From Bacillota bacterium (lineage in GTDB: Bacteria > Bacillota > UBA4882 > UBA8346): a stretch of DNA of 61,530 nucleotides. The position numbers and the translations under genes were made by a program. Below, one piece after another: positions 43,458-52,665 of the stretch; the first letter of the stretch is position 1, and each line of letters begins with the position of its first letter. The stretch covers positions 1 through 61,530 of the forward strand of contig JARKQY010000045.1 of assembly GCA_029974635.1 (NCBI GenBank), given 5' to 3'. The notes under the pieces were generated by a model that saw nothing but the letters and a program-made list of their open reading frames with translations, did no database searches and was not told where the DNA came from.

Positions 43458-44157
43458 GATTCCCTGTCTCCGGTTTTTCACAGATATCCAGCGGTTTTAT
43501 TACCATGCCTTTTGTTTCATGCCATAAACCGGTTCGGGTAATTGAAACAATCCTAACCGGCAAATTAATATAATTTATAATGTCATCCGGTCGAAGATTT
43601 CCATTGCCGCCGATCTCTCCGGTCAAATGGATCTCCAAAACATCCCCTGAATTCTCTTTTATAGTTAAATTATGCAGCCAGGGACGAATGTTGACTATTT
43701 TTTGACCGTCCTTATTCACCCGTAAAACATTTAACTCGGGGGCGGTCAGAAGTTGGCCGGCTTGATGAATGACTTCATGTTTGATATGAGCCGGCGCTGC
43801 AATAATAACCAGATAAGATGCTCTGTTAATGAGTGCGCTCAAGGGTTTCCCGTGCTGCAAAATCCGTTTTACCGCCAATATTTTCAAACCGTCGGGCAAA
43901 ACCGTATTTAACAGTTCCAATATTTGTTCCGGATTCAATTCACGGCTCAATTCAAGATCCAAATATTCGTCCGTACTGTTTATGCCAACGGCCAAAGCAG
44001 GCCCGTAACTTATTTTGGGGTGGGGATGAAACCCTCCGGAAAAGGCCAGAGGTAAATTAGCCCGCCGGATCCCGCGTTCGATGGCTTTCATGAGGTCCAG
44101 ATGGGATAAATACTTTAATAGATTCTGTTTCACAAAACAAATCCGGTATTCAAACAT
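43450..44157 (-). CDS. DUF2344 / TIGR03936-type radical SAM-associated protein
   Basis: 235-aa protein of the DUF2344 family. Typical words are RICFVKQNLLKYLSHLDL (N-terminal), GGFHPHPKISYGPALAVG and ESEYLDLEL-like DEYLDLEL. It occurs next to the TIGR03960 radical SAM protein, and in some genomes is fused to it. The biochemical function is not established; a role in tRNA or ribosome modification is often supposed from context. Start ATG 44157 behind GGTGG, overlapping the upstream stop by 8 bp. Confidence 0.88.
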   Translation of the reverse strand: MFEYRICFVKQNLLKYLSHLDLMKAIERGIRRANLPLAFSGGFHPHPKISYGPALAVGINSTDEYLDLELSRELNPEQILELLNTVLPDGLKILAVKRILQHGKPLSALINRASYLVIIAAPAHIKHEVIHQAGQLLTAPELNVLRVNKDGQKIVNIRPWLHNLTIKENSGDVLEIHLTGEIGGNGNLRPDDIINYINLPVRIVSITRTGLWHETKGMVIKPLDICEKPETGNHD

Positions 44158-46000
44158 GATCGCCACCAATGATCCGGGGATTTACTTGCAGATTTGAGCA
44201 CACTCCACATTGAGTACAGGAAAAATCGCGGCAGTCCTCCGTGGTTTGCTCGTGATTTGCTTTTTGGTCCTCGTTTTTAAGAAAATCGATACTTACACCA
44301 CTATTAATGTGCCACCAGGGCAATATTTCCTCATAAGATCGTTCCCGGGTATAGAAATTCGGATCAACTCCCTTGTCTTGAAAGGCTTCCCGCCACAAAT
44401 CATAGTTGAACTGATCCCCCCAACTGTCGAATTGAGCTCCTTTTTCCCAAGCCCTTAATATGACACCGCCGATGCGGCGATCTCCCCGGGCCATGACTCC
44501 TTCCAAATGGCTCATGTAGGGGTTATGCCAGTTCAATTCAAGGTGCCGGCCGCGTAATCGTTCTTGCAGAAAATGTTGTTTGGCCGCGGTCTCGGCAATG
44601 GATATCTGCTGGCGCCATTGAAACGGAGTGTGCGCTTTGGGTACGAAAGTAGAGACACTAACCGTGATTCGCAAGGATTTCGTCTTGGGATGAAATTTTT
44701 TACCAATGGCCATTACTTCACCGGCTAAGTTGACAATTCCTTCAAGGTCGGATTGGGTTTCCGTCGGGAGCCCGATCATAAAATACAACTTCAATCTCTG
44801 CCATCCGGCCTGAAAAGCAGCGGTAACCGCATTCATCAGATCATTATCGGTTACCCGCTTGTTGATTACCCGGCGTAACCGTTCCGTACCGGCTTCCGGT
44901 GCAAAGGTCAGACTGCTTTTGTGGCTGCCCTGAAATTTGGCGGCCAAATCCACGGAAAAAGAATCAATTCGCAAAGAGGGCAACGACACATTAATGCGGA
45001 GGGGGGTAAAACAACCGCAGCATTCACTGATTAAATTGTCGATCCGGCTATAGTCGGCGCTGCTCAAAGAGGTGAGCGACAGTTCCTCATATCCGGTCTC
45101 CGCCAGCAGCTTCTTTAAGTCCTGGATGATCCGCTCCGGAGATCTTTCCCGGGCAGGCCTGTATATCATTCCGGCCTGGCAAAAGCGGCATCCTTTGGAG
45201 CAACCTCTTTGAATTTCATAGGCAACCCGGTCATGCACAATATCAATATAAGGAACCAGCCATTGCTTCGGGAAAAAGCCCTTTTCAAAATCACCAACAG
45301 CCGCTCGGACCGGGGCATGAGATGACTCGGGAACGATTGCCGCAATTTGGCTGTCAGGTTTATATGTCACTTGAAATAGCGAAGGAATATAGACGCCGGG
45401 AAACCGTCCCAATTTTTCATAAAGTGAAGTTTTTTCCGTCCCCGTTTCTTTCCAGGCTTTAATCTCTGCCAGTATGTCCAGTAAAACCTCTTCCGCTTCC
45501 CCGATAAAAAACAGGTCAAAAAAATCCGCCATCGGTTCGGGATTAAAGGTACATGGGCCTCCCCCGATGACGATTGGATGCGCCTGAGTGCGTTCGGCGG
45601 CCAAAAGCGGGATTCCTCCCAGGGATAACATGGTTAAAATATTGGTATAACTCAATTCATACTGAAGGGAAAAGCCGATTACCTCGAACCCGGAAAGGGG
45701 TTGCTTATTTTCCAGAGAGTGAAGCCGGACCTTGTTTTCCCGGATGAGTTTCTGAAAATCCGGCCAGGGAGTAAAAACTCGTTCGGCCAGCATATCCGGC
45801 TGAGCATTAATTAATTCGTAAAGAATTCGAAGTCCCAGATGAGATTGTCCAATCTCATAAAGATCCGGAAACGCCAATGCCACTTTTAAATCGTGCTTAT
45901 TCCATTCTTTGATCTGGATATTGTATTCATTCCCGATATAGCGGGTTGGTTTACTTACCTTGTTTAATTGATCTTTAATTTTTTCCCAATCTAGGTTCAA
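44150..46000 (-). CDS. TIGR03960-type B12-binding-like radical SAM protein
   Basis: 616-aa protein. N-terminal B12-binding-like fold (about 40-200; GGGPCTFNPEP, FFIGEAEE), then a radical SAM domain with CSKGCRFCQ (CxxxCxxC, [4Fe-4S]-SAM cluster) near 271-279 and APEAGTERLR. The C-terminus has CTQCGVC, perhaps a further Fe-S site. TTG start at 46000, without a clear ribosome site. It is translationally coupled with the DUF2344 gene. Substrate unknown; its genome position beside rng/rplU is conserved. Confidence 0.9.
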   Translation of the reverse strand: MNLDWEKIKDQLNKVSKPTRYIGNEYNIQIKEWNKHDLKVALAFPDLYEIGQSHLGLRILYELINAQPDMLAERVFTPWPDFQKLIRENKVRLHSLENKQPLSGFEVIGFSLQYELSYTNILTMLSLGGIPLLAAERTQAHPIVIGGGPCTFNPEPMADFFDLFFIGEAEEVLLDILAEIKAWKETGTEKTSLYEKLGRFPGVYIPSLFQVTYKPDSQIAAIVPESSHAPVRAAVGDFEKGFFPKQWLVPYIDIVHDRVAYEIQRGCSKGCRFCQAGMIYRPARERSPERIIQDLKKLLAETGYEELSLTSLSSADYSRIDNLISECCGCFTPLRINVSLPSLRIDSFSVDLAAKFQGSHKSSLTFAPEAGTERLRRVINKRVTDNDLMNAVTAAFQAGWQRLKLYFMIGLPTETQSDLEGIVNLAGEVMAIGKKFHPKTKSLRITVSVSTFVPKAHTPFQWRQQISIAETAAKQHFLQERLRGRHLELNWHNPYMSHLEGVMARGDRRIGGVILRAWEKGAQFDSWGDQFNYDLWREAFQDKGVDPNFYTRERSYEEILPWWHINSGVSIDFLKNEDQKANHEQTTEDCRDFSCTQCGVCSNLQVNPRIIGGDHV

Positions 46001-46121
46001 AAAATGCTTCGCCAGCCTTCCGTATCTAAAAAGAAGATAATTGCATAATTATTCTACATCACTGATGACTTACCTTCTAAAAATACTTTAAAAATTGAAT
46101 TTTTGTGCTTCAATGTCAAGT

Positions 46122-46973
46122 TTATAACAATTCCTTAAAAGTAGTGTTATATCCTTTACTGAACAATGCCTCCCAGGCTTTTTCCTCAGGAATCAAACGG
46201 TAATTATTTTGCCCATCTTGAATGTAAAAAAATAAATACTCGTTGGTTCCGTAATGTTGTAGCGGAAACCGCAGCAAAGTCCGGGCATCCACCATTACCA
46301 TTTTGGTATTAATAAACCCTTTTTTTTGGAGACGGTTCTTTTTGTACCAATGAATCTGCCATAAGGAACTCTGAAACGGCTTGTTGATAAACACAAATTG
46401 CCAAAAAATAAAAATGCCAACCAGAATGAAAAAAAGACCGTTCTGGCTGGTTACCAATTGAATCAATCCCGAAATGATAAGTATTATCGCCGTAATCCCG
46501 GTAATCAATCGTGAAAGACGCGCCGCGGTCTTGAAACCGTGATGCTTGCTCAACCAGGAATGAACAATACGCCCCCCATCGAGGGGATACGCCGGCAGTA
46601 AATTAATTCCGCCGATAAGCAGGTTGATCTGCCGCCAATACGACAGATAATCACTATCGATACCCAAAAACGAAAGATAAACCACCCCGGCTGCCATTAA
46701 GAAGTTAATGGCCGGACCAGCGGCTGCAATGAGGGTTTCAGCACCCGGATCGGCTTCAAATAAAGGATCTATTTCCAGGCAACCGCCGAATAAGTTGATT
46801 TGTAACCCTGATACCCGATAGCCCAGTGAATAACAACATATTAAATGGGAAATCTCATGGATCAGAAACGCCGCAAATACACCCGCCGTTAGCAGTGGGG
46901 CGCCGCCGAACCAAATCCCAAGGATAAATAGAATCGCTGCCAGGATACTGATCTTCAACCGGGGAATCGCCAC
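46122..46973 (-). CDS. spoIVFB: Site-2-type metalloprotease SpoIVFB
   Basis: 283-aa intramembrane protease of the M50 family. HEISH (metal ligands and catalytic Glu) lies in an N-terminal membrane segment and NLLPAYPLDGGRI provides the third ligand. Five or six TM segments are followed by a cytosolic C-terminal domain (about 185-283, CBS-like position). In Bacillus it cleaves pro-sigma-K in the mother cell outer forespore membrane. GTG start immediately after the spoIVFA stop, TAAGTG. In this organism the substrate is inferred. Confidence 0.85.
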   Translation of the reverse strand: MAIPRLKISILAAILFILGIWFGGAPLLTAGVFAAFLIHEISHLICCYSLGYRVSGLQINLFGGCLEIDPLFEADPGAETLIAAAGPAINFLMAAGVVYLSFLGIDSDYLSYWRQINLLIGGINLLPAYPLDGGRIVHSWLSKHHGFKTAARLSRLITGITAIILIISGLIQLVTSQNGLFFILVGIFIFWQFVFINKPFQSSLWQIHWYKKNRLQKKGFINTKMVMVDARTLLRFPLQHYGTNEYLFFYIQDGQNNYRLIPEEKAWEALFSKGYNTTFKELL

Positions 46974-47723
46974 TTAATTTGGAATAACGGTCAACGGATC
47001 AACCGGCCGCCCGTGATGCCGGAGCTCCAAAATCAGCTTGTTTCCGGATGCTTGCGCGATAATGGCGCCTGCATTAACGGATTGACCGGCATGAACCTTC
47101 GGCGCCTCAATAAGCTGGTATGATGAAGTCCAGCCATTTTCATGATCAATGACAATTTCCGCGCCGTTTTTTTGATTTTGGGTCACCGAGAGTACTTTTC
47201 CGTTGGAAATTGCAGTTACAGCAGCATTTAACCCAGTTGTGTACTCAACTCCGGGATGAAATTGCCGGCTATTGTTTGTCCGGTTTTCCTGCCAGCCAAA
47301 TCCCCGGCTGATACTTCCCTGGACAGGCCAGATGGAAGGGGAAAATTTATTTACAGGAGTTTTGTCGGATAGATGAAGCTTTTGCGCGGAAATCCTGGTG
47401 ATCTCCTCCAGACGGATCAGACTGCTCCCGCTTTTAACGACGTTTTTAATAAACTCTGTATTTGAAAGATAACCGAAGGTCTCTTGGGTTGAAGCATTAA
47501 TGGCCGTATGAAACTGGCGGCGCATCCAGTTCCCCCAGGAGGTATTCGTTTTACAAACGGTTAAAACGAATAGCAGACAAAAAAGCGAAACGATAATATG
47601 GGCAATGAATTTGGACGGAAAACCAGGTGTAAGTGTATTTTCCTCTTCGTTCTCATTTTCAGGGCCTTGAATCTGGTTTTGGTTCTCCTCCTCAAACGAG
47701 TACAACTCCCGGTTCTCAACCAT
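46974..47723 (-). CDS. spoIVFA: SpoIVFA-like M23-domain membrane protein
   Basis: 249 aa. Cytosolic acidic N-terminus (residues 1-37), one TM (about 38-62), then an extracytoplasmic LytM/M23 domain (SISRGFGWQ, HPGVEY, VIDHENGWTSSYQ, LILELRHHGRPVDP). The canonical HxxxD zinc motif is changed (HPGVE) and the HxH is only partial, so it is probably not an active endopeptidase. This fits SpoIVFA, the anchor and regulator of SpoIVFB, which is encoded next. ATG 47723 behind GAGGGG. Confidence 0.8.
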   Translation of the reverse strand: MVENRELYSFEEENQNQIQGPENENEEENTLTPGFPSKFIAHIIVSLFCLLFVLTVCKTNTSWGNWMRRQFHTAINASTQETFGYLSNTEFIKNVVKSGSSLIRLEEITRISAQKLHLSDKTPVNKFSPSIWPVQGSISRGFGWQENRTNNSRQFHPGVEYTTGLNAAVTAISNGKVLSVTQNQKNGAEIVIDHENGWTSSYQLIEAPKVHAGQSVNAGAIIAQASGNKLILELRHHGRPVDPLTVIPN

Positions 47724-47832
47724 AAAAAATTCCCCTCCCTGATACTATTTATATGGGAAAGGAATCTTAACTAGAATCTTATAATTTGGCATTCAGCGTT
47801 AAAAATTTTTACACCGCTTTTAACCGATGGTA

Positions 47833-48021
47833 TTATTGAGTTTCAATGGCATCCGTAGGACATCCGTCCGCTGCTTCCTGAACACAGTCTTCCAGATCCG
47901 GATCAATTTTTTGCCCGGATGTTTCCGCCTTATCGTCCTGATTCCACACAAAAATATCGGGGCAACTCGAAACACAAAGCCCGCAACTAATGCAAAGGTC
48001 TTGATTAACCGCAACTTCCAC
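47833..48021 (-). CDS. Ferredoxin, single [4Fe-4S] cluster
   Basis: 62-aa ferredoxin with CISCGLCVSSCP (CxxCxxCxxxC) and a distant CP in DGCPTDAI, completing one [4Fe-4S] cluster as in Bacillus/Clostridium Fer of this size. Start: GTG 48021 has GGAGG 8 nt upstream; a TTG at 48036 overlaps that site. It is monocistronic between the SpoIVFA region and the 203-aa gene. The electron partner is unknown. Confidence 0.9.
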   Translation of the reverse strand: MEVAVNQDLCISCGLCVSSCPDIFVWNQDDKAETSGQKIDPDLEDCVQEAADGCPTDAIETQ

Positions 48022-48117
48022 CCAACCAACCTCCAATGTTAAAATTTAATCATTATTATTCCAATTCGTAAGTAAACTATTCCCTATTATAACATAACCC
48101 AACAATTAATTTTTCCA

Positions 48118-48161
48118 AAGAAATTCCCAGGAAATCCTATAGTATTTTCTGGGAATTTCTT
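48118..48161 (-). terminator. Terminator after the 203-aa gene
   Basis: Stem AAGAAATTCCCAG/CTGGGAATTTCTT with an 18-nt loop, about 40 nt past the stop of the 48204-48815 gene. The T tract on the minus strand is short. Confidence 0.55.
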
Positions 48162-48203
48162 AAAAAACATTTTAATATAATGATCCCCTAACTAAGTCCG
48201 AAA

Positions 48204-48815
48204 TTATACTATTGAATTTAGTTGAAGCACCCAAGTAAACATTGCCGGGTTCAAATCCGGAGGTGTGCCAGCCGCTTGCGGTACGTTTCTGGCCGTAACT
48301 TGAATGTCGATCACATTGCCAAGCGCGATGGTAAGTCCGATGAGTGTACCATAGCTAAAATATTTCACATTGCGCCATGGCAAAGAACCGGGAACTGCAA
48401 AGTTAAATACGGGATTTGGCTGCTCACTAAGAATTATCGGGAGTAAAGGCAACCCTGTGAGTACAGTGATATCATATTGATCATCGGCGGCAATGGCAAA
48501 GTCCAAACGGTATACCCCGGTTGGAATGCTTGTCGCCGTAAATGCTGAACCAAGTGCTCCGGCTGTCAGACGGCGCGTAAATTGTTTTAGGTTACCGTCA
48601 GTCACGTCAGCCACCGGTACCGACCATAAATAATCCGGGACCTCACCGAAACCCGATGACGGCGTAATGTTTCCCACTCTCCAATCCAGATTTGGCCAGG
48701 TAGGAAACGGATTAGCAACTGTTACCGGTGCTATATTCGGAGGTGTAACCAGCCATTCGGGCCCTGATGGATCCGTGGATGGAATACTGGCGTAAATAGC
48801 TAAAGGTTGAGCCAT
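48204..48815 (-). CDS. Hypothetical protein, 203 aa, Pro/Thr-rich and beta-rich
   Basis: I do not recognise a family. The sequence is rich in Pro, Thr, Ala and hydrophobic beta-like stretches, has no signal peptide, no cysteines and no membrane helix (YGTLIGLTIALGNVIDI is moderately hydrophobic). The N-terminal 60 residues are Pro/Trp-rich (TPPNIAPV, NPFPTWPNLDW). The pattern would fit a secreted or spore-surface subunit with a beta-sandwich. ATG 48815 has AAGGTG. It faces the glycosyltransferase pair divergently; a glycosylated surface protein is my inference only. Confidence 0.7.
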   Translation of the reverse strand: MAQPLAIYASIPSTDPSGPEWLVTPPNIAPVTVANPFPTWPNLDWRVGNITPSSGFGEVPDYLWSVPVADVTDGNLKQFTRRLTAGALGSAFTATSIPTGVYRLDFAIAADDQYDITVLTGLPLLPIILSEQPNPVFNFAVPGSLPWRNVKYFSYGTLIGLTIALGNVIDIQVTARNVPQAAGTPPDLNPAMFTWVLQLNSIV

Positions 48816-49121
48816 TTTAACACCTTCTTTCTTAAGAATATTATAGATTATTCTATTTGTCTGTTAAAGTGATAATTTGGAACCAAGTCGTGTCAAAAGA
48901 AGAGCAAAATATGCCACAATAATTGGATTAAAGTATTATTTGACATCCACTGTCAAAAAGTTTGGAGTGAATTTTGATCCAGATTTCCGTATTTGGCCCC
49001 AAACACCATCATCGCTTAAAAATGCCTCTGTACCAACACAATCAAATATGTTAAGTCATAAGCTAAAGCAAGTTCGGGGTATATATGAATAACCCTAAAT
49101 CTGCGATGGTAGGTCAAAATC
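48816..49121. other. AT-rich divergent intergenic region
   Basis: Divergent gap between the 203-aa protein gene and the glycosyltransferases, so it should hold promoters in both directions. A 71-codon plus-strand frame (48877-49092, TTG start, no ribosome site) is open but not convincing. No consensus promoter pair was clear. Confidence 0.3.
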
Positions 49122-49775
49122 ATGAATCCAGCCAAAATTTGTTTTATTTATTGTGTTAATAATGAACAGTTGCTTCTGGAATCATGGAGTTATATTGAAA
49201 GGCTCCACGTTCCTCGGGGTTTCTCAATTGAAAACAGGATAGCCCGTGGCGCTGCCAGCATGACTGCGGGTTATAATTGGGGAATGGCAAATAGTGACGC
49301 TAAATATAAAGTATATTTACATCAGGATGTAAATATCATCAATCCTGCTTTTCTACATTCGATCATTCATTATTTCAATAAATATCCCCATCTGGGATTG
49401 ATGGGAGTTATTGGGGCAAAAATACTGCCTCATAATGGTATTTGGTGGGAATCCAACCTGACCTACGGGAAAGTTTATCATTTTCATAAATTATTAGCAG
49501 GGCATGAAGTAATTCATGATATAGAGTGTGTTAAGGTTGTGGATGGATTAATCTTGATTACCCAATACGATCTGCCTTGGCGGGAAGATATATTCAAAGG
49601 TTGGCATTTATATGACGCCTCACAATGTTTAGAGTTCATTAAGGCAGGGTACCAAGTCGGGATTCCGGCCCAACCACAAGCTTGGTGCATTCATAATGCG
49701 TATGACAACCTAACCGGTTATCACGAAAACTTACAAATTCTGATCCGGGAATATGCGCCTTTTATGGGAAATTAA
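49122..49775 (+). CDS. StrF-like glycosyltransferase (copy 1)
   Basis: 217-aa small GT-A-fold glycosyltransferase resembling the StrF/PF13712 group. Words shared with copy 2: KICFIYC.NNEQL, ANSDAKYKVYLHQD (HQD as the metal-binding DXD equivalent), LMGV.GAK.LP.NGIW.ES and QYDLPWR followed by F.GWH.YD.SQCLEF. It would transfer a nucleotide-sugar residue; acceptor unknown. Start ATG 49122. It overlaps the region leading to copy 2 by operon spacing of 32 bp. Confidence 0.8.
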   Translation: MNPAKICFIYCVNNEQLLLESWSYIERLHVPRGFSIENRIARGAASMTAGYNWGMANSDAKYKVYLHQDVNIINPAFLHSIIHYFNKYPHLGLMGVIGAKILPHNGIWWESNLTYGKVYHFHKLLAGHEVIHDIECVKVVDGLILITQYDLPWREDIFKGWHLYDASQCLEFIKAGYQVGIPAQPQAWCIHNAYDNLTGYHENLQILIREYAPFMGN

Positions 49776-49806
49776 AAGACTGAAGATCATAGAAAAAGGT
49801 GATAGC

Positions 49807-50475
49807 ATGTACGATTGTAACAAAATATGCTTCATTTATTGTTCCAATAACGAGCAGTTAGTGCTGGAATCACTCCAAACCGTATCTTCCTTAATAACTC
49901 CACCCGGTTTTACTTGGGAATATCGGATTATGAAAAATGCTTCTTGTATAACCCAAGCCTATAATGATGCCATTAATAGCACAAATGCAAAATATAAAGT
50001 ATATTTACATCAAGATATAATGATCCTAAACAAAAATTTCATTCGTGACATGTTAAGTTTATTCAACAAATACCCCTCATTAGCCTTAATGGGAGTAGTG
50101 GGGGCTAAAGTTTTACCGCCCAACGGGATTTGGGTTGAATCCAATTCGGGCTATGGCAAGTTTTATTGGGGTAATCAGAATGCTATGGAACTATACGCTT
50201 GGAACGAAGTTTTAAATGAATTGGAACCGGTGCAAGTAGTCGATGGGATTATTATGATGACTCAATATGATTTACCATGGCGAGCCGATCTCTTCCGCAA
50301 TTGGCATTTTTATGATATATCCCAGTGTCTGGAGTTTGGCAAATTAGGATGGCTGATTGGTATTCCCAGGCAGCGGGAGCCATGGTGTCTGCATAAATTG
50401 CATATTATGAGCAATATCGGCTACGAAGCGGAACGACAACTTTTTCTGCGCGAATATGGACATTTAATAACTTAA
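49807..50475 (+). CDS. StrF-like glycosyltransferase (copy 2)
   Basis: 222-aa paralogue of the preceding gene, alignable over its full length by eye (KICFIYCSNNEQL, KYKVYLHQDIMI, LMGVVGAKVLPPNGIW, QYDLPWRADLF, SQCLEFGKLG). Start ATG 49807 (MYDCNK) with AAAGGTG; the frame is open from 49753 inside copy 1. The tandem pair looks like a local duplication followed by divergence, which would allow sequential addition of two sugars. AT-rich relative to the neighbouring core genes. Confidence 0.8.
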   Translation: MYDCNKICFIYCSNNEQLVLESLQTVSSLITPPGFTWEYRIMKNASCITQAYNDAINSTNAKYKVYLHQDIMILNKNFIRDMLSLFNKYPSLALMGVVGAKVLPPNGIWVESNSGYGKFYWGNQNAMELYAWNEVLNELEPVQVVDGIIMMTQYDLPWRADLFRNWHFYDISQCLEFGKLGWLIGIPRQREPWCLHKLHIMSNIGYEAERQLFLREYGHLIT

Positions 50476-50550
50476 GTGAATTTTGAAATTATACGTTTAC
50501 AATTTTATTTTTACATATTGTTAGTTATTTGATTTCTTACGATCTCCACA

Positions 50551-51180
50551 TCAGATTTTTTTTAGAAAACCATTGGGGAAAAATGTAAGTAATAGTTTTT
50601 CACAGTTTTTATCGATGACAAAATCCGTTCTTTCATCGAGGAACTCTTTGACCGCCTCCATCGGTCCCGGTCCAAAATCAGGTAAGACGGGATTGTTGTT
50701 AATATTGGTATCTTCTACAATTAAGTAGCTTCCACTGGTTACAAAATCGCTATACGTTCTTAATTCTGCCAATACGTTTTCTTTCGTATGATCCGAATCT
50801 AAAATCACTATAACTTTACTCAAGCCTTTTGTCAGGAGTCTGATAATCTTCAAAATCTCCGGGGAAGTTGAAGAACCGTTTAAATATATTATTCTTTGGT
50901 GTTGCGGTATTTTCGCGGATGGTTGTATATCAATCGTACAAATCGTACCAGTTCCAATTGCATCACAGACTGAGGCCAGGAAAAAAGCCGAGCCCCCGTC
51001 CCCGGTTCCCGATTCGATTATCAGATCCGGCTTTATCTGAAAAATAATCTCTTGATAAATCCAGAGATCTAACGGGCATTTATATATCGGTATACCCAGC
51101 CAAAAGGTTTGCCCTCTCCAAACATATGATTCATAATAAAGCTTGTGAAAATCATTAATAATATTAACGTTTGCCATCAT
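50551..51180 (-). CDS. CmcI-like O-methyltransferase/cephalosporin hydroxylase family protein
   Basis: 209-aa SAM-binding protein of the CmcI family (PF04989-like). IIESGTGDGGSAFFLAS is motif I, CTIDIQPS the acidic strand, ILDSDHTKENVL the metal/SAM-associated segment, and YLIVEDTNINN follows. Relatives methylate sugars (rhamnosyl O-methyltransferase) or act in antibiotic synthesis. Start near 51180 (two adjacent ATGs) with GAGGTG. It converges with the glycosyltransferase pair, supporting methylation of their glycan, by inference. Confidence 0.8.
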   Translation of the reverse strand: MMANVNIINDFHKLYYESYVWRGQTFWLGIPIYKCPLDLWIYQEIIFQIKPDLIIESGTGDGGSAFFLASVCDAIGTGTICTIDIQPSAKIPQHQRIIYLNGSSTSPEILKIIRLLTKGLSKVIVILDSDHTKENVLAELRTYSDFVTSGSYLIVEDTNINNNPVLPDFGPGPMEAVKEFLDERTDFVIDKNCEKLLLTFFPNGFLKKI

Positions 51181-51477
51181 TTTCACCTCTAGCCACATGA
51201 TATGCATCCAGTGTTTATTTTGCGAGTAATTAACCGGAAAGATGCTCTACTATACACAACTGTATTTCATAAATAATATATGACAAAATTTGTTTTCTGG
51301 CGGTGTTGACAACCAATAATCCTTTAGCACTATTTATAAATTTAATTTTCATTTCACCTAAAAACGCATAATATAGACTAATACAGTTGCTATTGTGCAA
51401 AATTACCGCTTCAAACATTTTTAAATTGTTAAGATGCTGAATATCTTAATGATTTTAATCCAACAAGGAGGAGTAAC

Positions 51478-52038
51478 ATGTGTCACAGTTCATGTATCGA
51501 GTTTGCAAGAAACTGCCTTTTTCCTGCAGATGTGACCAACAAAAGTATAATTGAGGTTGGCTCATTAAATGTCAATGGTTCAGTTCGGCCAATCATCGCG
51601 GCATTACAACCTTCAAAATATATCGGAGTAGATATTCAACCGGGTCCCGGAGTTGATTGTATTTGTGATGCGAATAATCTAGTCACTCAATTCGGGGAAG
51701 ACAGTTTTGATTTAGTAATTTCTACTGAATTGTTAGAGCATGTCCAGGATTGGCGTAGCGCTATCAGCAATATTAAGCGAATTGCAAAACCAGATGGCTT
51801 AGTTTTAATAACTACCCGTTCAATAACCTTTCCCTATCATGGATACCCTTTCGATTTTTGGCGTTATCAATTGAATGATATGGAATTTATTTTTGAAGAC
51901 TTTATCATTGAGATCCTGGCAAACGATTATGAACTGCCCGGAGTTTTTTTACGGGCGAAAAAACCTACTGAATTTGTTGAAAAAGACTTAGCGGGATATC
52001 CACTGTATTCGATGATTACCGAAACACCCACTGCCTAA
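51478..52038 (+). CDS. Class I SAM-dependent methyltransferase
   Basis: 186-aa methyltransferase. SIIEVGSLNVNGSVRP is a motif I variant (E-V-G-S), YIGVDIQPGPGVD is motif II, and FDLVISTELLEHV is motif IV with the Methyltransf_11 EHV. The short C-terminus lacks a substrate domain. Start ATG 51478 with AAGGAGGAG. It belongs to the same AT-rich surface-glycan-like group and is closed by the terminator at 52048-52070. Confidence 0.82.
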   Translation: MCHSSCIEFARNCLFPADVTNKSIIEVGSLNVNGSVRPIIAALQPSKYIGVDIQPGPGVDCICDANNLVTQFGEDSFDLVISTELLEHVQDWRSAISNIKRIAKPDGLVLITTRSITFPYHGYPFDFWRYQLNDMEFIFEDFIIEILANDYELPGVFLRAKKPTEFVEKDLAGYPLYSMITETPTA

Positions 52039-52047
52039 AAAAACCAC

Positions 52048-52070
52048 AACCGCACTTTCAAGGTGCGGTT
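52048..52070. terminator. Bidirectional intrinsic terminator
   Basis: Perfect stem AACCGCAC/GTGCGGTT around TTTCAAG, with an A7 run on its left (U run for minus-strand transcripts). It separates the methyltransferase from the converging Mug/activase operon. Confidence 0.8.
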
Positions 52071-52120
52071 GCACTAACATTATATAATTTTACAACAATT
52101 TTAATAATTAACAATTTAAG

Positions 52121-52660
52121 TTATAACGACGCTATAACCCGTTTCAGCTCCTTGTATTGCTCCAACTGCTCCGGAATCGGCATTCGATTGAGTCCGCTGG
52201 GGTTGGGCACTAAAAAATCAATAATTCCTTCAATTGTTGCCACCGGCTGTACACCCCAATTACATTTCTTATTGTTGCTAAAATACCGGTATATATCTTT
52301 CCCCAGAAAGGCTACGATCCTGGGGTGATATTTATGAAGGAATAATCGCAACCGCCGGGATCCTTCTTCGAACTCCCGTTTAGTGATTTCGGCGGCCGTA
52401 GCTGTGGAACGGGAAACCATGTTGGTTATACCGTAACCATAATCCAGCATCTGCTGGTCCAATTCTCCGGAGAGTTTGACCGGAGTAAGACCTGATTCCC
52501 ACAATAATTTCCAAAACCGGTTGGAGCGGCTGGCAAAATGGTGCTTCACCGCCGCGCTCCGTAAACCGGGATTGATTCCCACAAACAGCACTTTAAGATC
52601 ATGTTGAATTAAATTAGGAATTACTAAATCCGTTTCATCCGGGGAAATAGAGCTCGACAT
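52121..52660 (-). CDS. mug: Mismatch-specific uracil/thymine-DNA glycosylase (Mug-type)
   Basis: 179-aa member of the UDG superfamily, family 2 (MUG/TDG). VLFVGINPGL carries the catalytic-loop Asn of the family, GITNMVSR the second conserved loop, and PNPSGLNR the intercalation loop. It excises uracil or thymine from G mismatches and related lesions. I start at 52660 (MSSSISPD), 6 bp inside the activase end; an upstream open frame to 52717 has no support. Last gene of the minus-strand operon. Confidence 0.88.
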   Translation of the reverse strand: MSSSISPDETDLVIPNLIQHDLKVLFVGINPGLRSAAVKHHFASRSNRFWKLLWESGLTPVKLSGELDQQMLDYGYGITNMVSRSTATAAEITKREFEEGSRRLRLFLHKYHPRIVAFLGKDIYRYFSNNKKCNWGVQPVATIEGIIDFLVPNPSGLNRMPIPEQLEQYKELKRVIASL

Positions 52661-52665
52661 CGGAT

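Noticed and set aside
48877..49092. 71-codon plus-strand frame before the glycosyltransferases
   Set aside because: TTG start without a ribosome site and no recognisable domain; kept only as a note in the intergenic entry.
51230..51418. 62-codon minus-strand frame between the two methyltransferases
   Set aside because: No ribosome site upstream of its ATG, AT-rich, and no conserved features.
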